This document shows, piece by piece, positions 1 to 15,641 of a DNA stretch of 64,000 nucleotides. A program made the position numbers and the translations under genes. The number at the start of each line of letters is the position of its first letter. Position 1 is the first letter of the stretch. This DNA comes from Hyaloperonospora brassicae (taxonomy: Eukaryota > Oomycota > Peronosporomycetes > Peronosporales > Peronosporaceae), in NCBI GenBank assembly GCA_947650285.1, contig CANTFL010001058.1, positions 32,011-96,010 on the forward strand, written 5' to 3'. The notes below the pieces were generated by a model, which saw only the letters and a list, made by a program, of their open reading frames with translations, was not told the origin of the DNA and searched no databases.

Positions 1-3000
1 TTCTCGTTACAATCTTATAGAGCTCGGTGAAATTGTTGCGATGGCCCAAGGTTATACTCATTGGTTGATATAATCATTATATTAATCATTCAATCGCTAC
101 TACATGCGCGCAATGGGTATTGAGTAGACGTCACCATACATGGTTTGGTTATAATACAGTTAAGGCAAAACAAGAAATAAGAGACCTATAAGAATTACAA
201 TATTAATGCAGTTTTGCTTATTTAATGTACTGATACTAAGTCGTTTAATACATATTATTTCTCTGAGAGCGTACGGTGTACGAGAAAAGATTTGGGCTTC
301 GTCTGTACGTATTGTGTCGTGAGTGCTCGAAGTATATACCTCTACTGTATTAGTGTGGTAGCGCTTATGGTTCCATTACAAGAGAATGGAGTCACCACTT
401 TTAGTCCACGTCTTACACGTTGTGAACCTAAGTAACCGATACATGATTAAGATCGGTCATGAATCTGATAATTGACATCGATAATATTGATTACAATTTC
501 ATCCATAATGAAGGAGTCCGTATCGAATGAAATTCGAAGAGCTTTTCCGGATTTCTTTTCCAGGATAAAGCAATCCCTCACGATGCCAACTAAACTGAAA
601 TTGAACGCCTCGAGACGAAATAATATGGATAGCTACGATAGACGAATTGATTGAATACCATGATGCATTTTTTTGCTTACCTTAGTGTATTGTCGCATAT
701 ATGGGCACGTGTATTCTATGTGGTGACGGATATCCTTCAACCATGTTGTATTAAGTACAAATGCAGGAGGGACACATGTCATCCACCAAGAATATATCAA
801 TGTTAAAACGATCTGATATGTTTCTATATCTTGAGTAAATGTTAAATTGGATGTGATCGCCTTTTCTGAATATGTATTACACGATGTCGCCGTTGAAGCC
901 GTAAATAAATGGTGTGTTGTTGAGGTGGTGTCGCTAGCACCATGTGCTGCTAAACATATAATTCCTTTGATTTTGACCCTATTGGGCCTTTTTCGTTCAA
1001 AGTTGTAGTATTATAACTTATTTAATATTTACATGGTCTTTGTGAATTTTTAGAGTCCAAGAATTGTGTCCATTGGACTTATTTCGAATATTTCAATTAA
1101 GTCCCAGTCTGATAGGCATAATTGATTATATGATACATCGCCTTCTTTCGCTATGAGATAGTGTAGCTCTACAGCATGTCCACATGTGTCATTAACGAGC
1201 AAAAATATTGCACGGAAAAGATGCAGAAATACAACAATCATCTCACGCATATATTGTAGAAAAAGGGAATGGGGCGGTACGAGGCCACTGTGAGGCGAAA
1301 CACAATTCAGCAATTTTTCTGCAGATAAATGTTAACACCAAGATCGGTTGATAGTCTTATATGCAATAATATACCAGATGAGATCCAACGGAAACGAATA
1401 CAGTCGAAAGTACGAGGAGATTATCGCACTTTATAAGGTGCGCGACTAAATAATGTTTTTGGCTTTTTATTGCAACAAACGCGCCGCATTAATAATCATT
1501 TTACTTAAATATTTACTGAACATAACAAAGAAGATTTAATCGGCCCTATCTGCGTCCACGCTTATTGCTACGGCGTTGTAACGTTATATTGGAATATGAT
1601 AAAGCCGCTGTGGAGACCGAAATAGCACCTTGCCAAGATAATTTATTATCAAAATTTAATCGCTGCGTAGACTATTTCGAGTTTAAAATATTAATGTGAA
1701 ACCGTGTGTTAGATACTTCATTATACACAATCAAACTTAGTTTTATAGTGGTATAAATTAACGGATGGCTTACGCTTAAGAATCAATACATTTTCAACAA
1801 TTCGAACGTCAAAATTCGCTTGAAATTTAAATAATATTCCTCACGTTCAAGCAGTTGGGAACGACAAATTTAATGATCGTTTAGTATATCGCATTCTATA
1901 ATATTTATCGTGCGAGTTACATATTATATGATCCTCTGCATTTTGTATTTAATTTACTACCTTTGGATGTCAAGACCATAAACTTTATTAGTATTGTTAG
2001 GCCTTATAATAGTCGTCAATCGAAACAGCTCAAAAATTTAAACACTTATGAGAGCTGATCATGAACAAATTATGCTTAACTAATTGCTATATAATTACTA
2101 TACTAATTAAAAGGTGGATGTACGTTAGAGAGCGCAAACATGAAGCTTACTTGATCACCATAAGTATAGGTGTATGGGTTTTGACAATGGTTAAGTTTTT
2201 GCCATTTTGCAAGATGTATTAACAGAAATAATATATAATTTATAATTTCACGTATAAATGTACCAACAAGGTCAACAATTGATGAAGAAACGACGAATAA
2301 ATAAAAACATTCACATGTAAGAGCACCTGCAGATCCTCAATGTAATATTTTCAAACGTTGTTGGCACATTGACACTCAAAAAACATTTTACACACTTGCC
2401 AAACTGTTATTGTTGGGCTTCATATTGAATTTGTTGTCAAAATTTAGCGCATACCACTTATCATCCTTCGTATTTAATCAAGTACTACATGTTCGAAATA
2501 TTGTTGAATGAGAACAAGCGACAATGGTTAAGGGCCATTTTGTTTTGTAGTGTAAGGTTAGAATATTCGAAGTCACTGTATTCATCTTGCTACATCTTAT
2601 CCGTGACAACGCTTTGATTTCCGTCTTGCATAAAAGGTCGCCAATACTTTTATTTCATTGTAGAAAATCCAACATAAATTTGTTTGGCTGCTACAAAACG
2701 CAACTGCAAAATATTAAAGGAAGTCGACGATAATCGCTAGCTTAGCAAACTATCACCAAGTCGATGAAGTGGCATTTACTCCTATAGAACAGATAATATG
2801 AATCGGTATACAACTGATTACTCTTGTCATGAAATTGTCTGGTTGAGTCACAATCTCACACAATCGATTGCTTTAAAGAACTCCGTCCTTTCCGGTTTGT
2901 ACTACTTGCGCAACAATTAGGGACGTTTTAGGTGAATCCCGGTTTATCATGCACAGTTAAACCTATTTTATTAAGACATTCCGATCTTAACTAAATAAAG

Positions 3001-6000
3001 TTCTAATGATCTAATTCTATATTTGAAATTATAAAAATACCGAGACGCACATTAATACGAATCTTTCTTTCTGTTATATTCCTTTCTTAATAAATATGTT
3101 ATACGAAATTAACATCACTCTCACTTTGTGTGATCACAAAACATTGTTTGATTTATAAAAATATCAAAAATAATGTTGAGATTTTCCTGATCGAATAAGA
3201 ATACTTCACGTGTTAGTGATGGCATATAATTGACTTGTTAATGTATACGATTTTATGTTTATTACGCTCAATATTTGGATCATCGTAAATCTTTCACTTT
3301 TGGAGCAAACGCTAATACGGCTATTAATCTAATGATTTTGTCTTCGTTAGGTTACATATATATATAAATTTGTTAGTTCTGCAATTTAAATGGCTCAGCA
3401 AGTAAATGATTTTCAGCTTACCAAGGATCGTAGAAGTTTCGCGTTAGTTCCAGATATCTTGACCCATACAAGAAACGAAAATATTATATCCCATCCATCG
3501 AAAACCTCAAATCATATAAAAATTAAGCACATCGATTGTCCCACATGGACGTGTAGCAACAGCGCTTGTTTGTTTTGCATAATGTAGATACGTAAGAATT
3601 TATTGAATTGCATAACCCCCCCCGTTTACATTGGTAAAGTCCTTACTACCGTTTTCAGTGAAATAGCCCTTAAACATTCAATATAGCGTTTGGACAAAAT
3701 CCCTCATCGACGAAGTTCTTTAAAACGTCATTATACCACTGCTGCACACAAGTCTTGATTAGGCAACACATATTAGGGCTCGAGAGCATAAGGAGTCGTG
3801 GTATTCTTCGATACGCTACAGGAGAAATTCTTTATAAAAGAAATGCGAGTAAGCTACCATGATGATGCATTCGTTATTAATGACCATCTCAAAAAAAGGT
3901 TTGAATAAAACTATCTAGATAGTTTATTCTAATCAATCTTCGCTTGGGGCAACCCAAAATTGTATTCATGTTGCCCACGAAGTTCTTGGTGATGCATATA
4001 GCAATTGAAATTTCCTACTCATTCGTCTTATATTTGTAACGTAAGGGTCATAGTCATTGAAGAAACGGTTTGTATACCTGTCGCAAGATCGGCGTCTTTG
4101 ATGTTCCTGGCCTACTAAAGCGCTTAATGTAAACTCCATCTTATAGCATGAGCCATAATATGAAATCAGTAAACAAAAAAGGTTTGTGTGGCGAATACTA
4201 TTAGTCATAAGCAGTAAATTGATTCATGCCGCGAGGTCCCTATAATCTCCCTGAGAAGGTCTGTGGGCTCGGTGAAGTGGTTTAGGCCTTTCGATACAGC
4301 ATCAATTATTATAGAACTGTGGATTTTTTGGCAGTAGGCTTATTGCTTACCCAGCTATCACACATCTTAAACACATTATGAAAGCGGCCACTTATTTGGT
4401 GGTTTTATGTCTATTTTTTCGCCTACATCCGTCAATCTTCTGTCGAGCCAACCACCGTGGAAACCGATCATGTTATATCTCGTGATCCCAGTATCAATCG
4501 AACTATTACTAGACCACTGCTTCGTTCGCCTACACGGAAGGCTGCATCTTTTACATGACGATAAAAGAAATATGGCATAATGATACGTTATCGATGCGCA
4601 AGCGTGAATAAATATATTACATTCTTATGTGTTACCTGCTGAGTCTAGTAGAAAAACAGGTGCTTTCGCCGAATCCCCAAGGTATGGCTCGCACGCCTAC
4701 AGTGGCCAAAGGTTTACGGGTATTTAAATTGTATTCAGAAGTGGTATGTTACGTCTAACTTTAGTATCCGCATACAGCTTATTAAGTTGAGATATAATAC
4801 TTTTTTAAAGTCGTCAAATATTATCTTCGTGTCATTCTACTGTTACATAACATTATTGATATGGAATATTCCGCTAAATTAAGAGATCTAAATTCAGTGC
4901 AATATACAAAACCAGTCAAACACCACCGTTATACAATACATCACATCACACGCTGATTTACTCAAGTAATTTATATTTTTGGCGGTCCAATATTATCACA
5001 AAACAGTCAATTTATTCGATACGATGACAATACACTTGGCCAAATATCAAATTATTACGTTACCGGAAAATTCGTGTAAAATTTTCATCACCAATTTTTT
5101 CATCACCAATTTTTTAATTCAATGTAACCTATATTTGCAGTATTTTTAGAATGCCATTGCTGAGCCCTTGTAGACTTAAGTCGTGTTCTGTTCCGCACCG
5201 ACCCTATATATTCGATGTGGGCTACAAGAATAAGATCGGGGCTTCACGGATAGGCAGGGCATTGCTTGATAACCCTAACACTCAAAAGTACGAGCTTACG
5301 TTTTACAATCTACTGTTTACGAAGCTAAAACTAAGTGGTAAAAATGACACACACACTACACACTACGCTCAAATGTCGCCCAACCTTTTGGCATATAACG
5401 CAAAGGCGCAAAATATTGCGTTCTTAAGCGCGCGTGCATTGGTTCTTACACTTTTAAAGTGCTTAATATGGCATACTTAATTCGACATTTACTCTCCTAT
5501 ATACGCATATGATCTTTCTGTAGCCAAAAATTTAGTGATTATCTCCACGAATAGCACTTAATTCACATGCCTATGCATCAAATGTGTATACACACGTTGT
5601 AGCATAATGCGACGCCTAAGTAAAAGTACATATGTGTTAAATGGATCTTTTAGCAGAAATTGTTGTTTTGTAATGATATTGTTTCAATTTTTCGCTAAGG
5701 AAGTTTGAGAACCCACGACTATCCAACAAATTGCTCATTAGCTTATAATTTGACACGCGGTTTGGGTGTCGAAATCTTGAAACGGCTTTATTCGATTAAA
5801 ACTAAATTAGATGATATCATAACGTAATTCTCGACATCTTCTGGTATGCCAAATATGTATACATATTGCAATAAAACCAAAGTGATTAGAGATAAAAATA
5901 ACCAGATGAATTGTGTAAGCACCCTTATTCGCGTATCAGTCGATGACAAATGTCTAGGTTGCATGTATAATTAAGCACATTACCAATGGTGCCAAATTAA

Positions 6001-9000
6001 GCTTAGTTTTAGCTTCTGTTTATAATTAAGCCTAGACTGAAAAAGAAATCATATAATTTTTTCGATTTTCTATACTCTTCGATAGAACAACTGTTGATAT
6101 AGACACACTAATACCTTGTTGCAGCGATTGATTAATATACCTTCGTGGTAAATTTTTTTGAAACACATACGTTTTTAGGGTTTATTTGATTGTTATTGTA
6201 ATGTAATGTGTTTCATGTGATTTGCTTAAATTTTACTCGAATTGTGTATACCATTGTGTTTGCGACCAAAATTGCGCTTGGTGCATACATAGGTCTGTAT
6301 TGATATACTTCCTTAATACGAAAACCTCAAACACTTCGGAAGTGTACATACGGACGGTAGTCATTAATCAGGTAGTATGACCTATAGTATGCTGTGTGGT
6401 TACCGCTTTTTATTTTTTACGCGCCAAATAATTGCATTATACCAGATAAAATCAAAACGTTACCGTATCAAATAAAAAAGTATCATTATTTTATGTGTAT
6501 CGTACTTGCACTGGAATGCGATGAATTGCCTTTGAGTCGTACTAAGGAATGGTCTTATTATTATGCAAAGGGAACTTACAGAAAAATCACTTAATCTCAT
6601 TGGTTTTGAGGGAATACACCGATAATACGCTAATATCTTGCGCAGGAAGGTGCATTTAAGCTCCATCGTAAACCCAATCATCAGCACGTGTCCAGGTACT
6701 ATACGAAGAATCCGCTATATTCAGCCATAGACTATCAATTGCAGAATCTAAGCCAACAGTTTCGGTTTATTCGACCACCTCGCGCTAATCGCAATGGGAA
6801 TCGCGTATATGGCGAGTACATTATAGCGGCGATAACGCCATAATTCTAAGGAAATGCTGTTCTTCATGACTATGTTTCATACAATATCCCGTCTTAGTTG
6901 AATATACATGTAGCAGGCAATTAGAAGATATAATACAGGAATAATATAAAGATTTTAGACAAACAACTCATTTCTATTGATGCGCTGCGAGCGTGCAAAG
7001 CAGTGTTTTGTAGATTAGACTCCTAATTAGCCTCCTCTAAATCTTAGAGGAGATAAAATAATATGCTTATAATGGTTCTAAGTGCCTATTTTGACGGGAC
7101 GTCTTTAGGAATGCACTCGTACATTAGGCAAAAATTGTCTTTTGTGGTAAGCAACGGACAGGTTTACGCGTAAGTAGTGGCGATAATCAAGAAAGCTCGA
7201 ATGTAGCCATATAAATGCTTATATGAATCATACCAAAGAGTGGCCATGGAGTTAGAATTATTAATGTCTATCTTTAGTCGCTTCGAAAGAAAAATCATCG
7301 CCGAAACTGTTCTAGACGAATTAAATTGTGTTGCAATATTTACCTATAAAGTACTTGCAGAATGAGATTTGACGTCCTATCCTTTCACAAAGCACAAAAA
7401 TATGTTTTTAATATTATTCGGCGGCATCAAAATTGGGCAAGATAAAGAACAGAATTCAATTGTTTGTAGTACATGTCAACCTGAAAGTCACTATACATCG
7501 CTCTCAAACGTCGCTATTCACTTATGTCCTGCGCAAATTATAGAGAAGCGCTTATCTATATTGATCGATTTCGTAAAACATCTCATTTAGTATGCATTAA
7601 AATTTCCATGTATTTTATTCGACTTCAATGCGATATAATTACCAAAACACTACTTTTACTTTGATGGCAATCGTGGCTAATAAGGAAAGGGTGTCAGCAT
7701 TAATGATTATTCGGTTCTGGAAGCTAATCAGAACATCATCGTTTCTATAATGTACATATTGTAAATTTGACTTATTGAGGTGACTGAATACATTGGACAT
7801 CCCGATTGAAGACGATTATCACGTTTCAATCTCAGTATAGCAAGTTTCATTTCTCTACACGAACAGGTATTACTATAAAGGTAAGAACCTATCTGTTCTT
7901 CAATGCCAAGTTATAATATTCGATTGATTACTTCCTGTCGTGGCGTTTTACAAATTACGTATACATTCGATACAAGGTCAATTTGCCGTATCAATTGCAA
8001 AAAGTTTTATGAAAGAATAATCTACACTTTAGAAGATAGTTGACAATATTTAGTTCAGATTATATTTACAAAAAAATAAACCATTTTGACAGCCCATCAA
8101 TTATTACGTATTGCAGAAAGAGATATTGTGTGCCTTAACGTTCGGAAGGCGTACTTGAAAACTTGTTGATCAAATCAGGTCGTGCAGAATTAATCTATTA
8201 ATGATGGAGTAACTATATCTGTACGAATCTGTTACGGCAATCAATCAGAAACTATATTTTACTAATACTATACATCGTCAAGATTAAATACCTCGATCAA
8301 ATTAGAGGGTAAACATTCAAATAGGTATATGTGCCCCATTGCTATATGTCATCACAAACATAAATTGGAGCGAACATTGAAGCCCAGAGCTGACTGAAAG
8401 ACACATCATCTAATCGTGCCGTTGCAAAGTTTAGATGGTCTATAAAGTACAAATACGATCTCCTAATACCCATCTTCTTTTCATGATGTTGTAAAGCCTC
8501 TATTGGTCTATAAAGTATAATGGGGACGCCCACTACAACTACATAACCGCAAGATATATTGGATGCAAATTATTGCTCACAATGATGCGGTAGAATTTAA
8601 TACAAATAAAAAGAACCGATTTTCAATTTGCAATCTATCAAAAACCACACATGCTTTTTATAGATTATACTTGTTACAGATGCCATGACGTCCATAATAT
8701 AAGCTCATATCGTAGTCAGCTTTACATTTACAGCGTTTATAAGAGCATTGCCCAGCTCGTACTCACATAGCAATAATTATTACAATTGGCCGGTTGACTA
8801 TCAAATCATAGTACAGCTAGCATAAATTTTTCATATATCATATACCGCTCGGTGCGTGCAAAGCGACTCTTTTTTAGTACGAAAAGTTCAAATGTACTCA
8901 AAAATGTTATCCTTACTATTTTTATGCTTCGCTTGCCCACCCGTAGACATTGCTTGCCTCTCCAGTTAATCACAGCCGTTATATAATGTAGTAGGTTACT

Positions 9001-12000
9001 TCATGACTAGCTATGGCTCGTTTATTAAATATCAATCGCACAAATGCTTGCTTCGCCAATACTGAAACAGTCGTTTTATTATAAATAATGATAATTTACA
9101 GTCAGTTGTGACTAGCTGTTGCTTTCGCATTTGTCTGCAAGCGCCAAATTTTTATGGCCGGAACCCTCGATTGTTTCGATTTTATCTTGAAAACAGGTAA
9201 GCGATAAGACTAACTCAGCTCTTTTTGAGAGAGCTCATGGGTGCATCACGTTATAACATAGCACAATTTAAAAATAGAAGCGTATATTTTCGAATTAAAG
9301 GATTCAATTGACGCTTTCTGTGGATACGCGTAGTTTTTTTCGTGCAGCCCGCATACTTGATACGAAATCGGGATGGTTCCACACATGATCATCGTTAAAT
9401 GAGATTTACTCGTTTTTTATGCGCGATTAATTACAAGAAGACGCACGTGACTTTTCCTGATTTGTAAAGCATCGCTAGAAAAAGAGCAGGCGATGCAAAA
9501 ATAGTTTTCAGGATGCTGATCCTATGCATCATTAACCGATGTAGAGTTATACATATTAAATTACACCATCACAATTGGTGCCAGTTACAGTTGTACCATT
9601 TGCCTATTCTTTTATTTAGAATTGGTTTGCTCGCATTGGAAAGTATGGAAGAATTGCGTGTGAAAGGACAATAGAAACTAGCAAAGGCACAAACTGTAAA
9701 ACAATAGAAACTGTATATAGGCGCAATACATTAATTTGATAATAAATACGTTAGGTAAGACCGTGGATTTAGCTGGATCGGTTTGTGCTCCATAAAATCC
9801 AGGTACTTTAAATTAATTATTCGCTATAATCGCGCATGTTAACGAACAAGCGATTGGCTTCCACTTCTCACACTAATGCATATATGTCGACAATTCGGAT
9901 CAACGCAGATCCGGCTGAAACGATCAGCAGTATACTCCCACTGTCATTAAACAAATTATCTGTGTGCGTGTAAACATCCATACAAGATGAAAAACATGCT
10001 TAAACATATCAACATAATAAGGAGAGACTTCAAGGTATAAATTTGCCTTATATTATTACGAGATAAATAAGGTCCTTTACATGACAAAGTGTACATAAAT
10101 AAAAAGATTTATCTGCGATATATCTAATGGTCAGAGTTAAGTGCTTCAATAAATGTCAGCTAGGATAATGCCGATGTTGCACTTAATTTATCACAGATAT
10201 AGTGGAAACTTGTCATAAAGAGCGCTTACCTGACAATTATCGCTTGCCGAGCGGAATATTAATACTCATTGATCATCTTTTGGTGCACAAAATAGATGGA
10301 TACACATACAAATTATCATAACAATTTGCGTAAAACAATATGTCACGAATACTGTGACGCTCTGTTTCGCACCATGATCGACTATGTAGTAGATGTGAAA
10401 CAATGTACCTGATACATGCATGGTACAAATGTTTGTGTGTTCGTAAGATACTTACGAAAAATATATCTAATACGTTATTTTCTTTCCAAGCAAATGATTG
10501 ACATATTCTACATGTCTCACTATATGTGTCGGTGTTTCAAATAATGTCCTTAGCGCCTTGTCAGTAACTCGTTAGTTGACATATGGATTGAAGCGCATGC
10601 AAATTCAGCACATGAAAGGGACTCAGACCACTACACAGCGAGCAGCCTTTTTTATAGGTAGGTGAAACGCAAGTAATAGTACTTCAATTGAACTTTTGTT
10701 TAGCATGCTTCAAAATTTCCCTGTATTTGTCTATATAAAGCACGAGATGTCGTTGCAAAACCGCGTTCATCCGACATGCCATTTCATTCGCGAAGAATCA
10801 AAAGGTCTTATCTGGAGCCATGACAAGCGACTGGTAAAAGATCCTTCGATTTGTGTTGTAAGAAAAATGTGAATGACCTTCGACCTGAAAGCGGCACCCT
10901 TAAAGGCCTGGTTTAAGTCGAAAGACTACAATATTTTTCTTCTGACATGAACAGCTTAAACCTCTCGAAAATTTACTGTATTATTTTAGTGCTTACAAAA
11001 TGAAATAATGAATTTGGAATTATCGGATTCATTTTTGTAAAAAACGATAATCGGACCTGGTATATGTAGCTCAAAAAGCCGACATCCGTCTAACATATTC
11101 ACGTGTGTCATCAGACGATGAAAAGATAGTTGTATAAGTCAATTCTGCACCACGCATGTCACATTTTTTGCTTTCGGCATTTAACAGCGTTTTCCCTACA
11201 ATTGTGACAGCCCAGCAAACTGAAAAACTTGACCTTGAAATGGATCGTTAAAAAAGAACTATATACAAGAATGCAACAGCATAATTTAGTCAGCTTTCAG
11301 TTAGCCTGGTTTCGTGCTGTGTAACAAGAGAAATGAAACTTGCCATTTCATGTCAGGATTTTTGGCATTAAATTACTTGGTCTAGTTAAACAGCTGGAAT
11401 AATCTATCAAGCTTTCCATCACTTACTGCTCGGAGACAGAGCGTTACGTCGTATTCAAGTCTACTGAACATTTAGAAATACCATAATGTGGGAAGTTGAA
11501 ATTTTTGTATGCACCTCCCAAAGAGAATTACAAAAAAATTATTTTAGCTGAATAAATTTGGTTGATGCACAAATTCATGCTCTAGCTTGCAATGCAAGCT
11601 AATAATAACCTTCGCTTGCACTTTCATTTCATACTTTTGCAGGGTTGTTTAAGATTGGTGTGATTTATACAAAGACTTAGATTCACTTTGCGTTTATACA
11701 TTTGTAGAATTGTGTCATTTGAATGAAGTAAATTAAGCCGATCGACGTTTTGTTTTGTATGAAAAATGAAACTATCGACGTTTTGAAGCGCTTAATATGA
11801 GACTTCGAAGATATGCCACTTAGCCAATCGTGTAATAATTCCTTTTACAAGCGATGTTTGTAAAGCACCGTTTGATACGATACGAGATGACGACCGGAGA
11901 AGAAGATTATTTCGATGCAACAAGTAAAAGAGACATTAGAAATTGACGAATTGGAAGGTGCGGACTATGCAAAATAATCCGGACAATCGTAAGAATTTTT

Positions 12001-13980
12001 CTGTAGATGATACATATTTTTACAATTGTTGTATTTGAATTTAGAATTCGTTTAGATCATTGGGCCTGTCGTCCAAGCTATGTATTTCTTTGTATACAGA
12101 TGATATTGAATTGTTTATCATTACCCACGTGGCGGTTACTGTAGGTATGTCTTTTATTCTAGGATAGATGCAGGGTGGATAAGGTTAGCAAATGTCATGA
12201 AAATACTACCTTGACTGATGTTCTTAATGTGTCCGCAATGTCTTTAATTAACATGTTATGAAGTTGTTCTGCTATAATAATGCGTGCGCATAGTATTAAT
12301 GAGTACATACTACAGTAATTGTTCAGAGTGTACATTTCTGTTTTATGCTCAAAACGTGATGTAACAAGACATCTATAGCGAGAATTGACAAGACACTGCC
12401 GGACATGAATGATGTAAAGGGTATGAGATTTTCGACATATTGGTTCTCCAAATCGTACATACACACAAAATCTATCATTCCGATTTGCATACATCATATA
12501 TGGTATAAACACCCCAACAATGCAACAATAAGCGTCACACAGATGTAAACAGATCGTAATATTATCGTTGAATGCACTTTTTATCTATAACTATGATATC
12601 TGAAGCAGGTACCTTATTTAAAGCAGTGCGTTACGATGATTTTAATATGTAGATAGTTACTTTGACCGCTGCTCTTCCTTCGGTCGCACAATACTGGGGT
12701 TGCACGTGATATTTTTACTTTGCTTTTATTGTTCTTATAACAGGCAAAAACTCTAATCTCTTCCTACGAAGACAAAACACCAAACCTGTTGTTAATTCTA
12801 CAAGTTTCATATCTATAAAGATGGTCCCGTATTAGTCAGCATCGACTCATTATACCAACATTCACTTTATCGCACCCACATAACCTTCAGATCCTATCCT
12901 TGGAAAACGTGTACCCGTTTTTAGCTTGCTATATTTATGAACGCTCTCCTTCATGACAAGTGTCTTTAATCTATGGAATTAAGACTCGTACGTTCAATTC
13001 CGGTCTTTTAATTGTCATGACATTCAAAGTTAGATAAATCGTCTGCATAAAAACCTTCTCCAAAGAATTTTTGTCGCTCTTCGTTGTGATATCTGATCTT
13101 GTTGCCATGTTATTTCGGCGCGCATTTCAACGGGGGTTGTACTATGTGTATTTAACAGACCATGATACACGCGCCATATGTACAGAAGAATTTCCATCAT
13201 CTTATTCATTCAAACGGTACCACCAGAAAAATAACACACCACCCCATTGCCACATCATAAAGTTCGTATGAACGGGTCAAAAGAAGGGTATTGCTGGTCG
13301 CTAATCGTTCCTCGATATACCTCACTTTTACTACATGAACGGGTCAAATGCAACATAGCTGTACTATCGAATCACAAAGATTTTCTAAGCCACGATCGAA
13401 ACATCAACGGATCGTTAACTTTTTGCAGTTCATGATGTGGCGGAAACAATGTAGATGTCTTAAATAAAAAGAAGAAAACTTTGAGTTATTCGTTTATGTA
13501 TAATCATCATTTCATGGTGTGAATGCAATAGTTTACATGAGTGAACAATTTTGTTGTTGGGTTATTGCATTCTAATTGGTTTATTTAGTGGTGCACTGGT
13601 TTGTTTGTTTGTGGCATTTTTGAGTTTGTTTGGTGCATTTTGTGATATGTAGAGCATTTTTAAATGTATATGTTTGTTTAGTATTTTTTACTTCCGTCTT
13701 TCTGATGCATTTGATAATTATATTTTACAATACTCTAATACATTTCTTTCTTGCTTAATATCGTCATATTTACGTACATCTCAATAGAATGTAAGATCAG
13801 TATCACGATCATAAGCCAAAGTTGAATTGCTATTATAGAGCATCTACCCATTCTTTGAGCTGGAAAGGAGATAAACTTATCCGATAACCTAAACGATATC
13901 GTCGCAAGAAGAATGTTGAGGCAAGAGTTCGACTAACTATCAAGTAAATAATCGGCTAACTATACGATGTATCTCCGTAG
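1..13980. other. AT-rich gene-free block
   Basis: This stretch is roughly two-thirds A+T by eye, with stop codons dense in all six frames. The open frames are short and look random; the longest (5151-5480, 109 codons) has no recognisable domain, no biased codon use and no splice context. I see no LTRs, TIRs, tRNA genes or long repeats. Small structures only: a TA run near 3355, a C9 run near 3616, a direct duplication of about 17 bp near 5085-5115, and short perfect inverted repeats at 3908-3925, 7032-7052 and 11582-11600. It may be decayed repeat DNA that has drifted to AT, but nothing inside it proves an origin. Confidence 0.75.
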
Positions 13981-14245
13981 CGATCTTATGGCAGAATTGC
14001 GGTGACTGGACAAGATTCTTCACAATGTAAAAAAAACGCTCGCTTCGATAGAGAAGCTAGATGATGGCCCTCATCTCCACAAGAATATACAACCTTTTCA
14101 TCCGACAAATTCAAGTTCTTAATTATGTGTCTCTGGAATCGTTCAAATTTCCTTTTCGCGATAAATGGAGTATTCAGGACCAATTCTATATGTAGCGGAG
14201 ATGAGTTGAACATCGAATGCAATTTGCCTCAGGAACGATCCACTA

Positions 14246-15641
14246 TTGTTGGACTACAGGATATGCAAAACGTACACATGTTATCTTACGCTTCGTGATG
14301 CTGCACCTGACTGTGTTCAACGATGCGCACACACGACAATCTACTTTGACATTGAACGGAATGTTACGGCCAATCGATTTGCAGGAAGTGCAAAAGGTCG
14401 TATCAAGATGCATCGTGCACTAGCCGAATTGGCAAGCTTCACATAAGGTATTCACGTGATCTTTGCCAGGTTTATAATAATTGATTTAATGGATTTCGAT
14501 TTCATTTGATTTTATTTTCAGCTGGCGTATGATGTAGTCTCCCTCAACACCAACGCCATGAGTGACGAAGAGTTTGTCGAACGATAGACGTCATGTATCA
14601 TTCATACATTGCCGGTACATATGATTTACAAGGTGTGGTATCGATGTTGTTGTGAGGGTGAGGGTTCAGGATCGATTGTTCGAGATCAGCAACTTTGTTC
14701 AAACATTTCTTACAAAATATCGTGCTCAGTCTCAGTGGAACCCCGTAAACACTCTTCTGGTGACAAACTCTCAATTCTTTCGTTTAGCAGGAAATGTAGG
14801 GGTGATGAAGGAGGGGCCTGTTAGGCGTTAAATTTACATGAGTCGATCTATCACATCATTTTTATATTTATCAGCATCAGATCGATAGAATCGCACACAC
14901 CAAAGTTTTCAAAAACGTTTCATGTTTGATAGCCACAGGTACAACTTGCGTGACTTTGGTCTCATGCAGAATATCTTAATAATCTAAACGCCATGAGTTT
15001 CTGGATTGATGTGGTATCGTGTTATATTGTGTATGTCGCAATTCGTAGCATGAGTTCTCATTGTCACCAGTGGCACCTGATGCGTCGTACTTGTCATAGT
15101 TTTCTTCGTGAAAAAACGAAGCAATACTCAGTAGCATAACAAAACTCCATATTGTGGATGCACGTCGTCAGCGCATTACCACGGTATGTATTGTTTTGCA
15201 AATATACCACAAAGCATTTGTCGCATGCCGTAACCTGAGTGAAAGGACGGTAAGCAACATTTATGTTAGCATTATCTGCTGTGCAGAGAATCGAAAAACC
15301 ATATTGCTGGATGAAAGTGCATTGCTAACTCTAGCCGACAGAACTGCTTGCATGAATGATCACTCAATAACGTCTGTAATAAACAAGAATCTATATAGTA
15401 GTATAAACGCGAACTCAGTATTGCTATATTAATTTACAACATTGCTGTTTCGGTTGCTGGTGGCTTTGCCGTCAAGCATATGGTGGACGCAGCAATTGCT
15501 AAGGAATTTCTACGAAAACACCCAAACTTAATCAAGTGGCCTATACTCAACGATAGCTGCATAACTAAAAAGACTTGAGCTGCGGTAGTGAAGAAAGAGG
15601 CTCGGTTGATCGTCGACTGCTATATATATTTCCTCACTTAA
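14246..15641 (+). pseudogene. Possible decayed coding exons, unrecognised
   Basis: Several pieces look more protein-like than the surrounding AT-rich DNA. One open frame (14246-14446) ends with a segment reading RFAGSAKGRIKMHRALAE. A second piece at 14522-14587 follows a pyrimidine-rich stretch ending in CAG, as at an acceptor site, and ends NAMSDEEFVER then stop. A third, 15438-15641, contains GGFAVKHMVDAAIAKEF and continues past one in-frame TGA into VVKKEARLIVDC. The frames do not join cleanly, there is no obvious start, and I recognise no family. It may be a degenerate gene or two adjacent relics; chance similarity to coding sequence cannot be excluded. Confidence 0.3.

Noticed and set aside
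1050..1313. Minus-strand frame with a faint hAT-transposase-like segment (LSDWDLIEIFE)
   Set aside because: The resemblance is short and I cannot support it with neighbouring domains or terminal repeats.
5151..5480. 109-codon open frame in the first AT-rich block
   Set aside because: No domain, no splice or start context and composition like its surroundings. One such frame is expected by chance in 14 kb.
7032..7052. Perfect 9-bp-arm hairpin (also 3908-3925 and 11582-11600)
   Set aside because: A few such hairpins are expected by chance in AT-rich DNA of this length; no gene end lies nearby.
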